Position numbers and translations under genes: made by a program
In this document: in pieces, positions 19,507 to 32,325 of the stretch
Layout of the letters: each line of letters begins with the position of its first letter
How positions within the stretch are numbered: the first letter of the stretch is position 1
The notes under the pieces: generated by a model
The model's database searches: none
What the model was told of the DNA's origin: nothing
The model's input: the letters and a program-made list of their open reading frames with translations, nothing else
DNA from: Atriophallophorus winterbourni
Lineage: Eukaryota; Platyhelminthes; Trematoda; Plagiorchiida; Microphallidae
Assembly (NCBI GenBank): GCA_013407085.1
Contig: JACCGJ010001783.1
Coordinates: forward strand, 1 to 64,000
DNA length: 64,000 nt
Reading direction: 5' to 3'

Positions 19507-20897
19507 CTCAACGCGAACGCGCACAAGATGATTGACAAATACTCAAATGTCGATGAAGTCGAAAAGAATTTCTTTCGCGGTGAAATTAGTGATCAAGGAT
19601 CAGATTATTCCGTAACTGAATTTCGGCAGACGATAAAGGACGTGAATTTGGAAGATGAAGAAATCGTGGTTTCTTTTGACGTGACAGCGCTATTTACATC
19701 TATCGGCACTAGCTTAGCGCTGCAAACCAAATCGAAACTGCTGGACGAACGCGGAACGGAGTACAAAGGAAACCGACATAGCAAAAAGAGTATACTACAG
19801 TTAATATAATCGTGTTAGCAGACGAATTTGAAATTCAGCAATGGTTTGTATAAACAAATGAAAGGATCTCAAATGGGATCTCAAATATCTGGGTTGCTAG
19901 CCGGAGCCGTAATGCATGTCTTGAACGTATCGCATTACCGCTGATCCAACCCAAAATCTGGATCCGATACGTCCATGTTACGTTCGCGATTCTAAAGAAA
20001 GAAAACTTGGAAAATGCGCACCATCTACTGAATTGCGTCTTCATTGGAATTCAATTTACGAAGTAGACAGAATTGGAAAAACTGTCTACCATTTCTGTAT
20101 GTGAATGCGTGGAGAAAAGAAAAGGAAACCTAGAAAATAGTGTATAAAAGGAACGAACACACACGGATCAAATATGGAACTTTAAAAGCAAGCACCTGGC
20201 CACCCACAATCGGAGCTGCGATTGAACACAATTCAACCGCGCAAAAAACACTGCACTACCGACGATCTCTGGGAAGAAGAGAAGAAACATTCATTCAAAC
20301 ACTTCCGGAAGAATGGAAACCAAAAGGACTTCAGAATTCGCAACATGGACTCGACAACCCAATTGCGTGTGAACAGCACGAACACAGCAAGGTTAACACT
20401 GCCGCAAGAATACTACGGCCGCTCGGAATTAGTGTAGCACACAATCCAGCTTCAGCACTGAGAAGCCAACTAGTCAAGGTCAAGGGCATGTTTGCTAATG
20501 AGGAGAGAAATAACGTCGTGAACAGAATCCCGTGTACTGATCGTGAGAAATGTTATATTGGACACATCGGGATAAGGTTAGAAACAAGGTACATGAACAC
20601 AAACTGGCTACACGACGACATCACCACAAATCAGTAACATCGGTACACATGGATCATGAAGGACACGAATTCAATTGGAATAGTATGGAAATCATCACCA
20701 AAGGCAGTACTCGTCACGTTCGAGAATTCCTCGAAGCGTGTTATTCGACCCTACAATATATCAAAGAGCACATTCGATTGGATGGTGTCTACGGACCAAT
20801 GAGAACACGTCAAGATCCAGGACATGCAAGGATTCTAGCCTACAACAAAGTCAGCCAGTAATGTCGAATACTATGCTCGGCCCACCAAACCCAAGTC
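19507..20897 (+). pseudogene. PLE-A half, plus strand (spacer plus right arm)
   Basis: The 100-bp spacer (19,507-19,606) supplies the coding stretch just before RT motif A, and the arm continues from VTEFRQTIKDV. Motif A is EEIVVSFDVTALFTS at about 19,658. Motif B is degraded to GSQMGSQISGLLAGAVM at about 19,865. Motif C reads WIRYVHVTFAILK at about 19,960, so both catalytic aspartates are gone. Frameshifts follow; the GIY-YIG part is at 20,398-20,860. It breaks off at 20,897, where locus C instead continues into Ty3 sequence. Confidence 0.75.
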
Positions 20898-21477
20898 GCT
20901 TGTTCTACGATACAGACAGATTGATTGGTGACTGTAACAATGATGATAGTTAGAGTAGAATTTCAAATGAGATAACGGACCCTAATTTCATCACGTTTTT
21001 TAAGGGTAAGAGTGATAGATTTGTCTTCATCAGTTGCAAAATAATCTTTTTTCTTGATGCCTTTGGTAATTGTTATGCAAAACTTTTGTATAACTACCAG
21101 AATTAGCTGATAGTGTTTACTCCGAATCCTATTGTGGGTTCCAAACGGGATGTCTACCATTATACATGAATTACTTCACTGAGATATCGTTGAGAATGAA
21201 CTCGCAATTTTAGCGTTTGCATGATTTATAAAAATGTTTAGACTACCTAACAAGGGGTGGGTTTTGCTGTCTTGAATTTGTAGGCTAACTCTCAATGTTT
21301 GCTCAAGCTCGTTCTCTTTCGAATCTGATATATTAGTCAATCGGATTTAAAGTTTACATTACTGAAGCTTTAGAAATTTGACGGAATGTTAACAAAAATG
21401 TGTTTTGCATTCATACTGCTCGGCATCTTCTTTGATCATTTTCTGAAGCTAGTTTTAGGAAGAGATCACATGGTATT
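20898..21477. other. No recognised gene
   Basis: Unique-looking A+T-rich sequence between composite A and the Ty3 fragment. The first ~50 bases could be the natural 3' end of the PLE half, as no Ty3 sequence follows here. Confidence 0.4.
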
Positions 21478-22493
21478 TAACCGACGAGGTCAAAATGCAC
21501 ATGAGAGAATTGACCGTTTGAATGCCCAAAGTGGATGTTAGGTGTGATCGTAGGTCGTGATATTTTGTTCTTTCAACGGTTGGGCCAACGCAGTTGTCTA
21601 TCGGTTCGAGTTTAAACTGGACTGGAAGGGACTGAATGTTTGGTATGAACGAGGGAGGTGGTAGGCACATGAGGATTACACGGCGGTTGTGATTGAGGGG
21701 AAAGCAGTGTCAATGGATTTGGTGGCTTAAGCTCAACGAAAGCTGGTTTTAGACGTTAATTAGGAACCGTGAAGCGTCGACCATTCATATTCGAAATAAA
21801 GTACTTGTGTTTACTCTTAGTTGCTCTGCGTGGTTTATGATAGTTTGGTTGAAATGATTTTCATCAGGACACACGTCGCATAAAAAGAAAATCAAACGTA
21901 TCGCGATGAGGTGATTTCTGTTGGTGGACATGACGCTGTCGTGGAGTCCTATAATCCAACTTCAAAACAAACGATCGCAAGCGAGTTATGTAATCTGACA
22001 TAGAAGGTAAAGACTGGCAGGGCACCACGAGTTCACCGAGGAGACACAAGGTAGTGCCACAAACTAACCCTGTGGCTGAGCATTGAATGTCTTCTAAGAT
22101 GGTAGAACGAATTCCAAGAAGAGGATGTGATAAATTCTCAGTGCATCTTTTGGGATTGAGTTTAGCAGCTAAAGCGCATTCGACCTGCGGTGTGGCACCA
22201 TCAACCAATTAATTCGCGCTAGGGTGGTAGACGGTCTTTTGGAATTGCTGACAGCCAAGTTGTAGAGTCAAATCTCGGAACATTGTCGATTGAAACCGAG
22301 GGCCCTGGTCGGTTGCAATGATAAATGGTGTGCTAAAATGGGAAATCTAGTGTTCGACGAAGACACGTGCTACACACTCGGAACGTGGTCTTTGATCGGA
22401 AAAGCAGTCGGCCATCTTGTAAAGCGACCGTTCGCCGTTAGGATGAATAAAAATTCGTTCGATGATAGCATTAAACGACGAGGTCAAGATGCA
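21478..22493 (-). pseudogene. Ty3/gypsy integrase/pol C-terminal fragment (copy D)
   Basis: A diverged fourth copy of the Ty3 pol pieces. 22,208-21,864 encodes NLSHPLLGIRSTILEDIQCS and CGTTLCLLGELVVP, the Ty3/gypsy integrase C-terminal hallmark. 21,670-21,455 matches the MCLPPPS frame of the other copies. On the right it stops at 22,493 in the motif GAGGTCAAGATGCAC and switches directly to satellite. Confidence 0.65.
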
Positions 22494-22734
22494 CGATATT
22501 GCTCACACATGACTCGTTTGAACGTTAAGAGTTGCGTCATTTAAGTCTGCTGCATCTTCAAACTCGCGCGTTTCACCTTGAAACATTCAACAAAGCGTTC
22601 TTGCTTACATCATCAAAAATGTCATACAGATTATTGGCCCTGATTTGATGTTAATGTATAGTGCATTCCTAATGTATTATTGCACATTGAGTTAACTTGA
22701 AGACTTCATTTTTGTCTTAGTATTTGATTTTCTT

Positions 22735-23376
22735 TTATTATTTGGTATTATTGTTATCACACAAGTCTTTACAGACGATGTGCCAACAAGTATACCATGA
22801 AGAAGTTACGTCTCTCTGTTTACACATGCCGTTTTTTATCTTTTTGTGTCTTTTTTGAAATAAGGGAGGGGAAAGGGTCACTGATAAACGGGAACACAAG
22901 CACGGCGGGATTCTCGCCACTGGTTCCTTTCTTTTGCCATCACACTGAGTGTAATCAGCCACATATCTTCACGGTCCCTCGGACCCCACCTGGGTGAGCG
23001 CGATGTTCCCACGATGGCTAGTGGGTCTGTTAGACGCTTGAGGGTCTTCCGCCAGGTATTCCTCTGTCCGCCACGGCAACGTTTCCAATCAGGTCCAGTG
23101 AGAGCAAAGAGAGCTAGGCGAGGAAGGCGTCGCTCATCCATACGGAGAACGTGCCCCAGCCATCTCAGCTGGAACACATGGATATATGATCATAGAGTGG
23201 CACAGAGCGATCGCCGAGGACTGCCCTTCTGACGTCATCATTTTTGACTTTCTGTTGCCAGGTTAAACGAGATATACTCCGCAGGCAACGATGATCAAAC
23301 GTCAATAATCGTTGAGTATCGGCTTGCCGCGGCGTTCACGTCTCGCAGCCATACATTAAAACTGCTCGTACAGTAG
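22735..23376 (-). pseudogene. RTE/CR1-like LINE C-terminal fragment inserted in satellite
   Basis: The minus strand reads, in shifting frames, RAVLMYGCET, DHRCLRSISRLTW, DDVRRAVLGD, then open from 23,177: LRWLGHVLRMDERRLPR, WKRCRGGQRNTW, SRSPRWGPRD. This is the post-RT tail of an RTE-like LINE common in flatworms. An A-rich 3' end reaches about 22,735. It differs from the RTE at 24.8 kb. It splits a satellite monomer after AGTATTTGAT. Confidence 0.65.
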
Positions 23377-24764
23377 CCTTTAGAATTCATTGTGCTGTTT
23401 GAAATGAATAGATTATTTTGACAATCGTCAGATTACTGTTTTGTAAAACTGACCAAGATTATTTTAGAATTGCATGAGAATTCACGAATTGCGATATTGC
23501 TCACACCGGACTCGTTTAAACGTTAAGAGTTGCGTAATTCCAGTCTGCTGCAACATCAAACTCGCGCGTTTCAGCTTATAACATTCGACGGTGAGTTCTT
23601 GCTTACATCATTAAAAACGTCGAACGGTTTATTGGCATTGATTTGATGTTAATGTATAGTGATATTGCTCACACCGGACTCGTTTAAACGTTAAAAGTTG
23701 CGTAATTCCCGTCTGCTTCATCTTCAAACTTGCGCGATTCAGCAAGCAAAATTTGAAAGTGAGTTCTTGGTTACATCATCAAAAACGTCAAACGGTTTAT
23801 TGGCATTAGCTTGATGTTAATAAATAGTGCATTTTTAATATATTATCGCCTATTCAGTAAACATGAAGACTTCATTTTTGTCTAAGTATTTGATATGCTT
23901 TTAACATTCACAGTGCTGGTTAAAATACTTAGACTTGTTTGATAATCATCAAATTACTTAATTGTAAAACTAACCAAGATTATTTTCGAAATGCATGAGA
24001 ATACAAGAATGGAGATATTGTTCAGACCTGACTCTTTCAAATGTTAGGAGTTGCGTCATTTCAGTCATTTGAAATACATAGATTTGCTAGATAATCATCA
24101 GATTACTTGTTTGTAAAACTATTGATGTTAAAGTTTTGTGCATCCCTAATGTAGTATTGCCCATAAAGTTAAAATGAAGACTCCATTTTTGTCTTAGTAT
24201 TTGATATGATTTTAGCATTCAAGGTGCTGGTTGGAATCCATACATTTCTTTGATGTTTAACAGAATACATTTTTGTAACAACTGACCGAGATTATTTTCG
24301 AATTGGATGAGAATTCACGAATTGCGATATTGCGCACACAGGACTCGTTTAAACATTAGAAGTTGAGTAATTTCAGTATGCTGCATCTTCAAACTCGCGC
24401 GTTTCAGCATGAAACATTCAAATACGTCATACGGTTTATTTGCATTGATTTGATGTTAAAGTATAGTGCATTTCTAATGTTTTATTGACCATTCAGTTAA
24501 CTTGAAGACTATATATTTGTCTTAGTATTTGATATGCTTTTAGCATTAATCGAGCTGGTTGAAATACATAGACTTGTTTGATGATCATCAGAATACTTGT
24601 TTGTAACACTTACCAAGATTATTTTCGAATTGCATGAGAATTCGCGAAAAGTGATATTGTTCAGACATGACTCGTTTAAACGTTAGGAGTTGCATCATTC
24701 CAGTCTGCTGCATCTTCAAACTAGCGCGTTGCAGCTTGAAACATTCAACGGTGAGTTCTTGCTT

Positions 24765-25719
24765 GTTGTTGGCCTCCGTCGGTCGATGTCGACCGTGGAT
24801 ATACATAACATCGCATGAATTTCATGTTTTGCAACTTTTTGAATGACTAATCAGTCCGATTCAGGAGGAACAATCTCTCCCGCAGCGCTTGCAACGGTAG
24901 TCAGAACTCTGTTGTATTGCATCAGTTGCACGCCGGCTGCGTGATCTGCGTTCAGCAGCCAGGAGCTGTATTTGCTCCTCCTTGGCTTTCAGTCGACGCT
25001 TTACACAATGCCTCCAAAGTGAGCGGTCAATAGCAAGTTCTTCCCAGCTTGCGGGGTCAATGTCAAGGGCTTTCATATCTCTTGCTAACATCTTTGTACC
25101 GCAAGTGCGGTCTGCCCGATGGTCGACTTCTTAATTGCAACTCACCGTAGAGTAGATCTTTCTGAATACGACCATTTTCCATTCTATAGACATGACCAAG
25201 CCACCGCAGGCGGCGCTGACGTAATAGGGTGAACATGCTCTGTAGACCAGCTTTTGTAAGCACTTCAACGTTAGTAACTCTGTCCATCCACGATATGTTC
25301 AAGATACGACGGATACTTCGTAGATGGAAAGCATTCAGCTTCCGTTCGTGTCTTGCGTGGGTGGCCCAGGTTTCACTGCCGTATAGTAAAGCATTTAGTA
25401 CGCACGCGCTGTATACCATCATCTTTGTCTTTACAGTCAGCTTGCGGTTACTTCAAGCACGAGAGTTCAATCGGGAAAAAATGACAGCTGCTGTGCCAAT
25501 CCGCTTATCAATCTCCGTGTCTAGCGAGAGGTTATCCGCAATGGTTGAACCAAGATATGTGAAATGATGTACTGGTTCGAGCTGACAGTTTCCAACAGTG
25601 ATGATTGGTGGCGATACAGTCCCTTGACCAAGGACTTTGGTCTTGCTCATGCTGAATGTTAGAACAAAGTCTTTGCATGCCAACGAAAAACAGTCCATTA
25701 GCAACTGTAGGTTCTCTGG
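24765..25719 (-). pseudogene. RTE-like LINE 3' fragment, palindrome left arm, with TSD
   Basis: A 5'-truncated insertion flanked by the satellite decamer GTTCTTGCTT on both sides (24,755-24,764 and 25,720-25,729), read as its target-site duplication. It encodes the end of the RT, LLYGSETW, LRWLGHVYRMENGRI and the C-terminal finger (CKRCGRDC), but in three frames. Its 3' end is GAGGCC followed by CAACAACAA. It mirrors the uninterrupted copy at 41,674-42,631. Confidence 0.8.
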
Positions 25720-28540
25720 GTTCTTGCTTACATTATCGAAAACGTCCATCGGTTTATTGGCATTGATTTGATGTTAAAGTAAAGTGCATTTCTAATGTAT
25801 TATTGTCCATTCATTTGCCATTAAGACTTTAATTTTGTCTTAGTATTTGATATGATTTTAGCATTGATGATGCCGGTTTATATACATATACGTGTTTGAT
25901 AATCATCTGAATACTTGTTTGTAACACTGGCCAAGATTGCTTATGAATGGCATGAAAATTCACGAATTGCGAAATTGTTGAGACATGACTCGTTTAAAAG
26001 ATGAGAGTTGCGTAATTCCATCTGCTGCATCTTCAAACTCGCGAGTTTCTGCTTCACACATCCAAGGAGGAGTTCTTGCTTACATCATCAAAAACGTCAA
26101 ACACTATATTGGCATTGATTTGATGTTAAAGGTTTTTGCATTTCTAATGTATTATTGCCCATTCAGTTAACATGAAGATTTTATATTTGGCTTCGTATTT
26201 GATATGATTTTAGCATGATGGTGTTGTTTGAAATACATACATTTCTCTGATAACTATCAGAATACCTCTTTGTAACAACTGACCAAGTTTATTTTCGAAT
26301 TGCATGAGAATACACGAATGACGATATCGCTTACACCGGACTCGTTTAAACGTTAGGAGTTGCGTCATTCCAGTCTGCTGCATCTTCAGACTAGCGCGTT
26401 GCAGCTTGGAACATTCAACGGTGAGTTCTTGCTTACATTATCAAAAACGTCCATCGGTTTATTGGCATTGATTTGATGTTAAAGTAAAGTGCATTTCTAA
26501 TGTATTGTTGCCCATTCATTTGCCATTAAAACTTTATTTTTGTCTTAGTATTTGATATGATTTTAGCATTGATGATGCTGGTTTATACACATATACGTGT
26601 TTGGTAATCATCTGAATACTTGTTTGTAACACTGGCCAAGATTGCTTCCGAATGGCAAGAGAATTCACGAATGGCGAAATTGTTGAGACATGACTCGTTT
26701 AAACGATTAGAGTTGCGTAATTCCAGTCTGCTGCATCTTCAAACTAGCGCGTTGCAGCTTGAAACATTCAACGGTGAGTTCTTGCTTACATTATCAAAAA
26801 CGTCCATCGGTTTATTGGCATTGATTTGATGTTAAAGTATAGTGCATTTCTAATGTATCATTGCCCATTCATTTGCCATTAAGACTTTATTTTTTTCTTA
26901 GTATTTGATATCAATTTTGCATTCATGGTGCTGGTTGTAATACATAGACTTGTTTGATAATCATCAGACTACTTGTTTGTAAATGTAAACAAGATTATTT
27001 CCAAATTGCATGGGAATTCACGAAAGCGATATTGTTCAGACATGACTCGTTTAAACGTTAGGAGTTGCGTCATTCCAGTCTGCTGCATCTTCAAACTAGC
27101 GCGTTGCAGCTTGAAACATTCAACGGTGAGTTATTGCTCACATCATTCAAAACGTCATACGGTTTATTGACATTGATTTGATCCTAAAGTATAGTGCATT
27201 CTTAACGTATTAGAGCCCATTCAGTTACCATGAAGACTTTATTTTTGTCTTAGTATTTGATATGATTTTAGCATTGATGATGCTGGTTTATATACATATA
27301 CGTGTTTGATTATCATCTGAATACTTGTTTGTAACACTGACTAAGATTGCCTCCGAATGGCATGAGAATTCACGAATGGCGAAACGATAAGAGTTGCGTA
27401 ATTTCAGTCTGCTGCATCTTCAAACTCGCGAGTTTCTGCTTCACAATACAACGTTGAGTTCTCGCATACATCATCTAAAACGTCAAACACCATATTGGCA
27501 TTGATTTGGTGTTAAAGTTCTTCGCATTCCTAATGTATTATTGCCTATTCAGTTAACACAAAGACTTTATATTTGTGTTAGTATTTGATATGATTTTAGC
27601 ATTCATTGTGTTGTTTGAAATACATACATTTCTCTTATAACTGTTAGAATATTTCTTTGTAACAACTGACCAAGATTATTTTCGAATTGCATGAGAATAC
27701 ACGAATGGCGATATCGCTTACACCTTACTCGTTCAAACGTTAGGAGTTGCGTCATTCCAGTCTGCTGCATCTTCAGACTAGCGCGTTGCAGCTTGAAACA
27801 TTCAACGGTGAGTTCTTGCTTACATTATCAAAAACGTCCATCGGTTTATTGGCATTGATTTGATGATAACGTATAGTGCATTTCTAATGTATTATTGCTC
27901 ATTCATTTGCCATTAAGACTTTATTTTTGTCTTCGTATTTGATATGATTTTAGCATTGATGATGCTGGTTTATATACATATACGTGTTTGATAATCATCT
28001 GAATACTTGTTCGTAATACTGGACAAGATAGCATCCGAATGGCATTAGAATTCACGAATGGCGAAATTGTTGGGATATGACTCGTTTAAACGATAAGAGT
28101 TGCGTAATTCCAGTCTGCTGCATCTTCAAACTCGCGAGTTTCTGCTTCACACATCCAACGGTGAGTTCTTGCTTACATCATCAAAAACGTCAAACACTAT
28201 ATTGGCATTGATTTGATGTTAAAGTTTTGGCATTTCTAATGTATCAATGCCCATTCATTTGCCTTTAAGACTTTATTTTTGTTTTAGTATTTGATATGAT
28301 TTTAGCATTCATGGTGTTGTTTGAAATACATACATTTCTCTGATAACTGTCAGAATACCTCTTTGAAACAACTGACCAAGTTTATTTTCGAATTGCATGA
28401 TAATACACGAATGGCGATATCGCTTACACCGGACTCGTTTAAACGTTAGGAGTTGCGTGATTCCAGTCTGCTGCATCTTGAAACTAGCGCGTTGCAGCTT
28501 GAAACATTCAACGGTGAGTTCTTGCTTACATTATCATCGA

Positions 28541-31500
28541 ACATCGAATTCACGAAAATTTCAGCGACAGTACAATGACGCGATCTGCTTGAGGATGATA
28601 GATCGAGGTGAGTAATTGCTCAAAATTATTTTGATTCAATTATTGCGTGCCACGATTTACTTTTCAATCATTATGTGAATTATCTAGCGTGTATGATATT
28701 TATATGATCTAAGGCGAGATAGCAATAGCAGTGCGTTCGAATCGAACTGCCACGCATTTAGTTGTTGCGTGTGTGCTTTGTTTGGAATTCCCTACTTGCC
28801 GATTTGGTAAGCTCAAACAGTTTATCTATATTCAAATCGAATCTTGACGACTATATGAGAGCTAATCCAAATTTTGACACCAACTATTAATAAACTATCA
28901 TCGTCGCATTGATTTTGATTTTATTTATACATACACACATATATATATATATATTTACATTTGTACCTTTAGTTAGTTAGTTATTGTAAAGCTAATTGCT
29001 TTTTCAACCATAATTCTTGAGTCTTGTAGTCATAGATACGACGTGTTGAGTATACATTATATGATAACATACATTTAATTAGCCAATGTGTTATGGTGAA
29101 TGCGGTGACACTGGTTGCGTTCTATCAATCAATGTGTTGCTCATAACCCGATAATCCGGAAAACAGAAAAGGCCGGAATGGAACGTTGAGCAGAAGTCCG
29201 TGCTTCAACGTTATTTCACCGAGGACATGGTTTGTATTTATATAGCAAAAACATAGCGAAAGTGTGGAGGTACAGAATAATCATGGAAAATGGTCTAGTG
29301 AGATCGATGGAAGCTTGTTGTCATTAGCAAGTCAGACAATATGTATGTAGCGGAAAGGGAGGTTTGTTGCTGGGGTATACGTAACTTACCGATAAAGTTT
29401 CGTACGATCGTTTATTCTGTTGTAATTGCAATGTTTTAGCTGGTCTTAGTAAACGTTGGGATCTTTTGGGACTTCGGCGCTGCTCCACATGTGCTGATTG
29501 TGTAGTGGAACAAAAATAAGACTGCCCTACACAAAATAGAAATTAAAATAGAATCAACTCTCTAAAAGATTAAACGAGCAAATGTCCAACTAAAGATCCA
29601 GTGAACTCAAACGATAGCGAGATAATCCACACGGGAAAATCCAAGAGATGGAAACAAAAGTAGAGAATGTGCGAAAATGTAGCAGGATCCGTTAATCACA
29701 ATTCCCGCACGAAGTAGCGCACACAAACTTCGCAACCACAAAAAAGACGAAGTCCGAGAGTTCGAAAACCACCAAACATTAATTCGATTGATGCATGCAA
29801 GGCCAATAGACGAATAACCAAAAAAGGCATAAAACCTTTATGTACAAAACACGGAGATACAAAGTGAAAGTAGTTCACTACAATAATTTCCAAACAGAGC
29901 GTTAGTTTGGCTTAGAGAAAGGATAACATACGCTCAAAATGTCAATGAGGTCACATAGTCAGATAGACGTTGGGGACAATGCATATGTCTACCGGTGCGA
30001 GTTTTAACGGGGCTGGAAGGGACTGGAGGATTTGGATGAACGAGGGAGGTGGTAGGCATAGAAGGTAATGACTGGCAAGGCACAAAGAGTTCACTGGGAA
30101 GACACAAGGTAGTGCCACAAACTAACTCTGCGGCCGAGCATTGCACATCTTCTTTGATGGTAGAACGAATTCCAAGAAGAGGAAGTGATAAATTCTCAGT
30201 GCATCTATTAGGATCGGACTGACCAGAAAAAGCGGCTTTGACCTGTCGGTTAAGCGACATCAATCAATCCATTCGCGTCAAAATAGTGGGCAGTGGTTCA
30301 GATATGCTGACAGCCAAGATGTAGAGTCAAATCTCAGGAGAATGTCAATTGAAACTGAGCGACAGGGTCAATTGCAATGAAAAATAGTGTGCCAAAATAG
30401 GTAATCCAGTGTTCGATGAAGACGCGGGCTACAGACTCAGAACGTGGTCTTTGATCGGAAAGGCAATCGGCCATCTTGTAATTTGATCTATCGCAGTTTG
30501 GATGAATGAATATCCGTTCGATGATGGCATTAACCGAAGAGGTCAAGATGCACATGAGATAATTAACCGTTTGAATGCCCAAAGTGGATGTTAGGTTTGA
30601 TCGTACGTCGTGATATTTTGTTCGTTCGACGGTTAGCCCAACGCACTTGTCTACCGTCTCGAGTTTCAACGGTAATGAATGAGACTGAATGATTGGGATG
30701 ACCGACGGCGGTGGTAGGCACATGAGGATTACACGGCGGTTGTGATTGATTGGAATGTATCGTTAATGGATTTGGTGACTCAAGCTGGTTTTAGACGATC
30801 AATAGAAACCGTGGGACATCAACCATTCATGTTCAAAATGACGTACTTGTGTTTACGCTTAGTAGCTCTGCGTGTTCTATTATAGGTTGGTTGAAGTGGT
30901 TTATATAGGGACACACGTCGCATAAAAACAAATCGCACTATCGCGATGAGGTGATTTCTGTTGGTGGACACGGCGCTGTCGTGGAGTCGTATAATCCGAA
31001 TTCGATACAAACGATCGCAAGCGAGTAATGTAATCTGGCATATAAGGTGATGACTGGCAAGGCACTACGAGTTCCCCGGGGAGACACACGATAGTGTGAC
31101 AAACTAACTCAGTGGCTGAACATTGCATGTTTTCTTTAATGGTAAAATGAATTCCAATAAGAACATGAGGTAAATCTCAGTATAACTATTAGGATCGGGC
31201 TGACAAGCGTACGTTTAATCGATTTTCTGCAGATTGAAGGATCGACACTAAGCACTTTGATGTTATCCAAAAGAGGAAGATCGAATCGTGCGCCGGCGGG
31301 CAAAACAGAAATGTCATGTCTTGATAAAGCTTCGGCAACCATGTCTACCTCTACTTTGACTTAACCAATGTTAGTAGAGAATCGAAAACTTTAATCAATG
31401 TGTCATGCGGCGTATGATGATCGAGTTTAGAATGCAGAGCAAAAGTTAACTGTTTGTGATCCGTAAAAAATAATATAGTAATGACCTTCCAATAAGTGAA

Positions 31501-32325
31501 TGAAATGCCATGTGTCTAAATACACGAAAGTACTTCATGGCCAAATGTGGTTTAGTGGGTTTGTTCCCGATTAATCTTCTGCGAAAAATGCCAATTGATG
31601 GTCTGTGTTCTGACGGTTTTGTTGTAAAACAGCTTCTACTGCCGAATCAGATGTATCGGTCGTTAATGATAAAGTATGAGTCAGTTCTGGATCAATGAAA
31701 GACATTTCAGTGGCAGTGCAAAGAACATTTTTTAGCCTACACTCACCTGCGGTCTTCTATGGATCCACATTTATTGGTGACGACTAGGAGATGGAAGAAT
31801 GGTGAAAGATTACAAGCTCTAGATTATGCTCAAACTCGGCATTTGAAATTTTGAGTAAGCAAGGATGAAGTCGCCTAGGTCTAAAAGAGATAGGTGGTCC
31901 GCTTGTGACTATGAGGTCAATATGACCGTCTGTCTTTCAGTATAGAACTAAATGTCGAAGATTCCGTAGTGAAACCCTTGATACCGGAGAAATGGCTTCG
32001 ATAGTGATGCCTGACACATGCGAGGAGTTTGTCGTATCCACTAATCTCCGATGCTTTACTTCCACAGTTAGACCTAAGCGAGACAAAAGTCGAGACCGAT
32101 TACGGGGCAATTAACCTCCTGAATGATGAAGGTCCAGGTGAATCTGCGTCATACTTTTAAATTGAGAGTTAGAAGGCGTTCGCCGTAAGTATTAATACAA
32201 GTGCCATTTTCAGACTTAAGATTGTAGGACGACGGTTTTGAGGAAATGGATGCTCTAGGTGTGAAGCTAATTTCAGCGCCTGAATGGATTAAGAAATTGA
32301 GAAGAGTCGATTTGATTGTATCATA
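28541..32325 (-). pseudogene. Composite B: CR1 3' end, LTR and Ty3/gypsy pol remnants
   Basis: Left-arm copy of the composite. CR1 3' end at 28,740-29,035 (+), LTR at 29,501-29,882 (-), Ty3 pol pieces at 29,901-32,325 (-). It carries the same stops as locus C, plus a deletion near 31,250 that removes about 18 bp from the VAEALSRH frame. Gene content is described under locus C. Confidence 0.75.

Larger units (their letters stand above)
14384..20897. repeat. Composite locus A (direct copy of 28,541-35,010)
   Basis: From GAACATCGAATTC at 14,384 this stretch aligns co-linearly with 28,541 onward, with small indels, until it diverges at 20,898 in the middle of a codon shared with locus C. The block contains a CR1 3' end (+), one LTR and a scrambled Ty3 pol (-), a PLE half (-), a 100-bp spacer and a PLE half (+). 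The satellite that precedes locus B is absent here, so 14,384 marks the true edge of the composite. Confidence 0.85.
22494..28540. repeat. ~353-bp satellite array, left of the palindrome centre
   Basis: Monomers are recognised by GACTCGTTTAAACGTTA, CTGCTGCATCTTCAAACT, GAGTTCTTGCTTACAT and GGCATTGATTTGATGTTAA. In the regular part (26.0-28.5 kb) the CTGCTGCATC landmark recurs about every 352-355 bases, once 328. Two variants alternate: one with GCGCGTTGCAGCTTGAAAC, one with GCGAGTTTCTGCTTCAC. The array is interrupted by LINE insertions at about 22,735-23,376 and 24,765-25,719, and its left part is more diverged. The short open frames in it are monomer translations, not genes. Confidence 0.85.

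Noticed and set aside
22494..28540. CRISPR-like array
   Set aside because: Periodicity of ~353 bp with no short repeat/spacer structure, in a eukaryotic context; it is a satellite.
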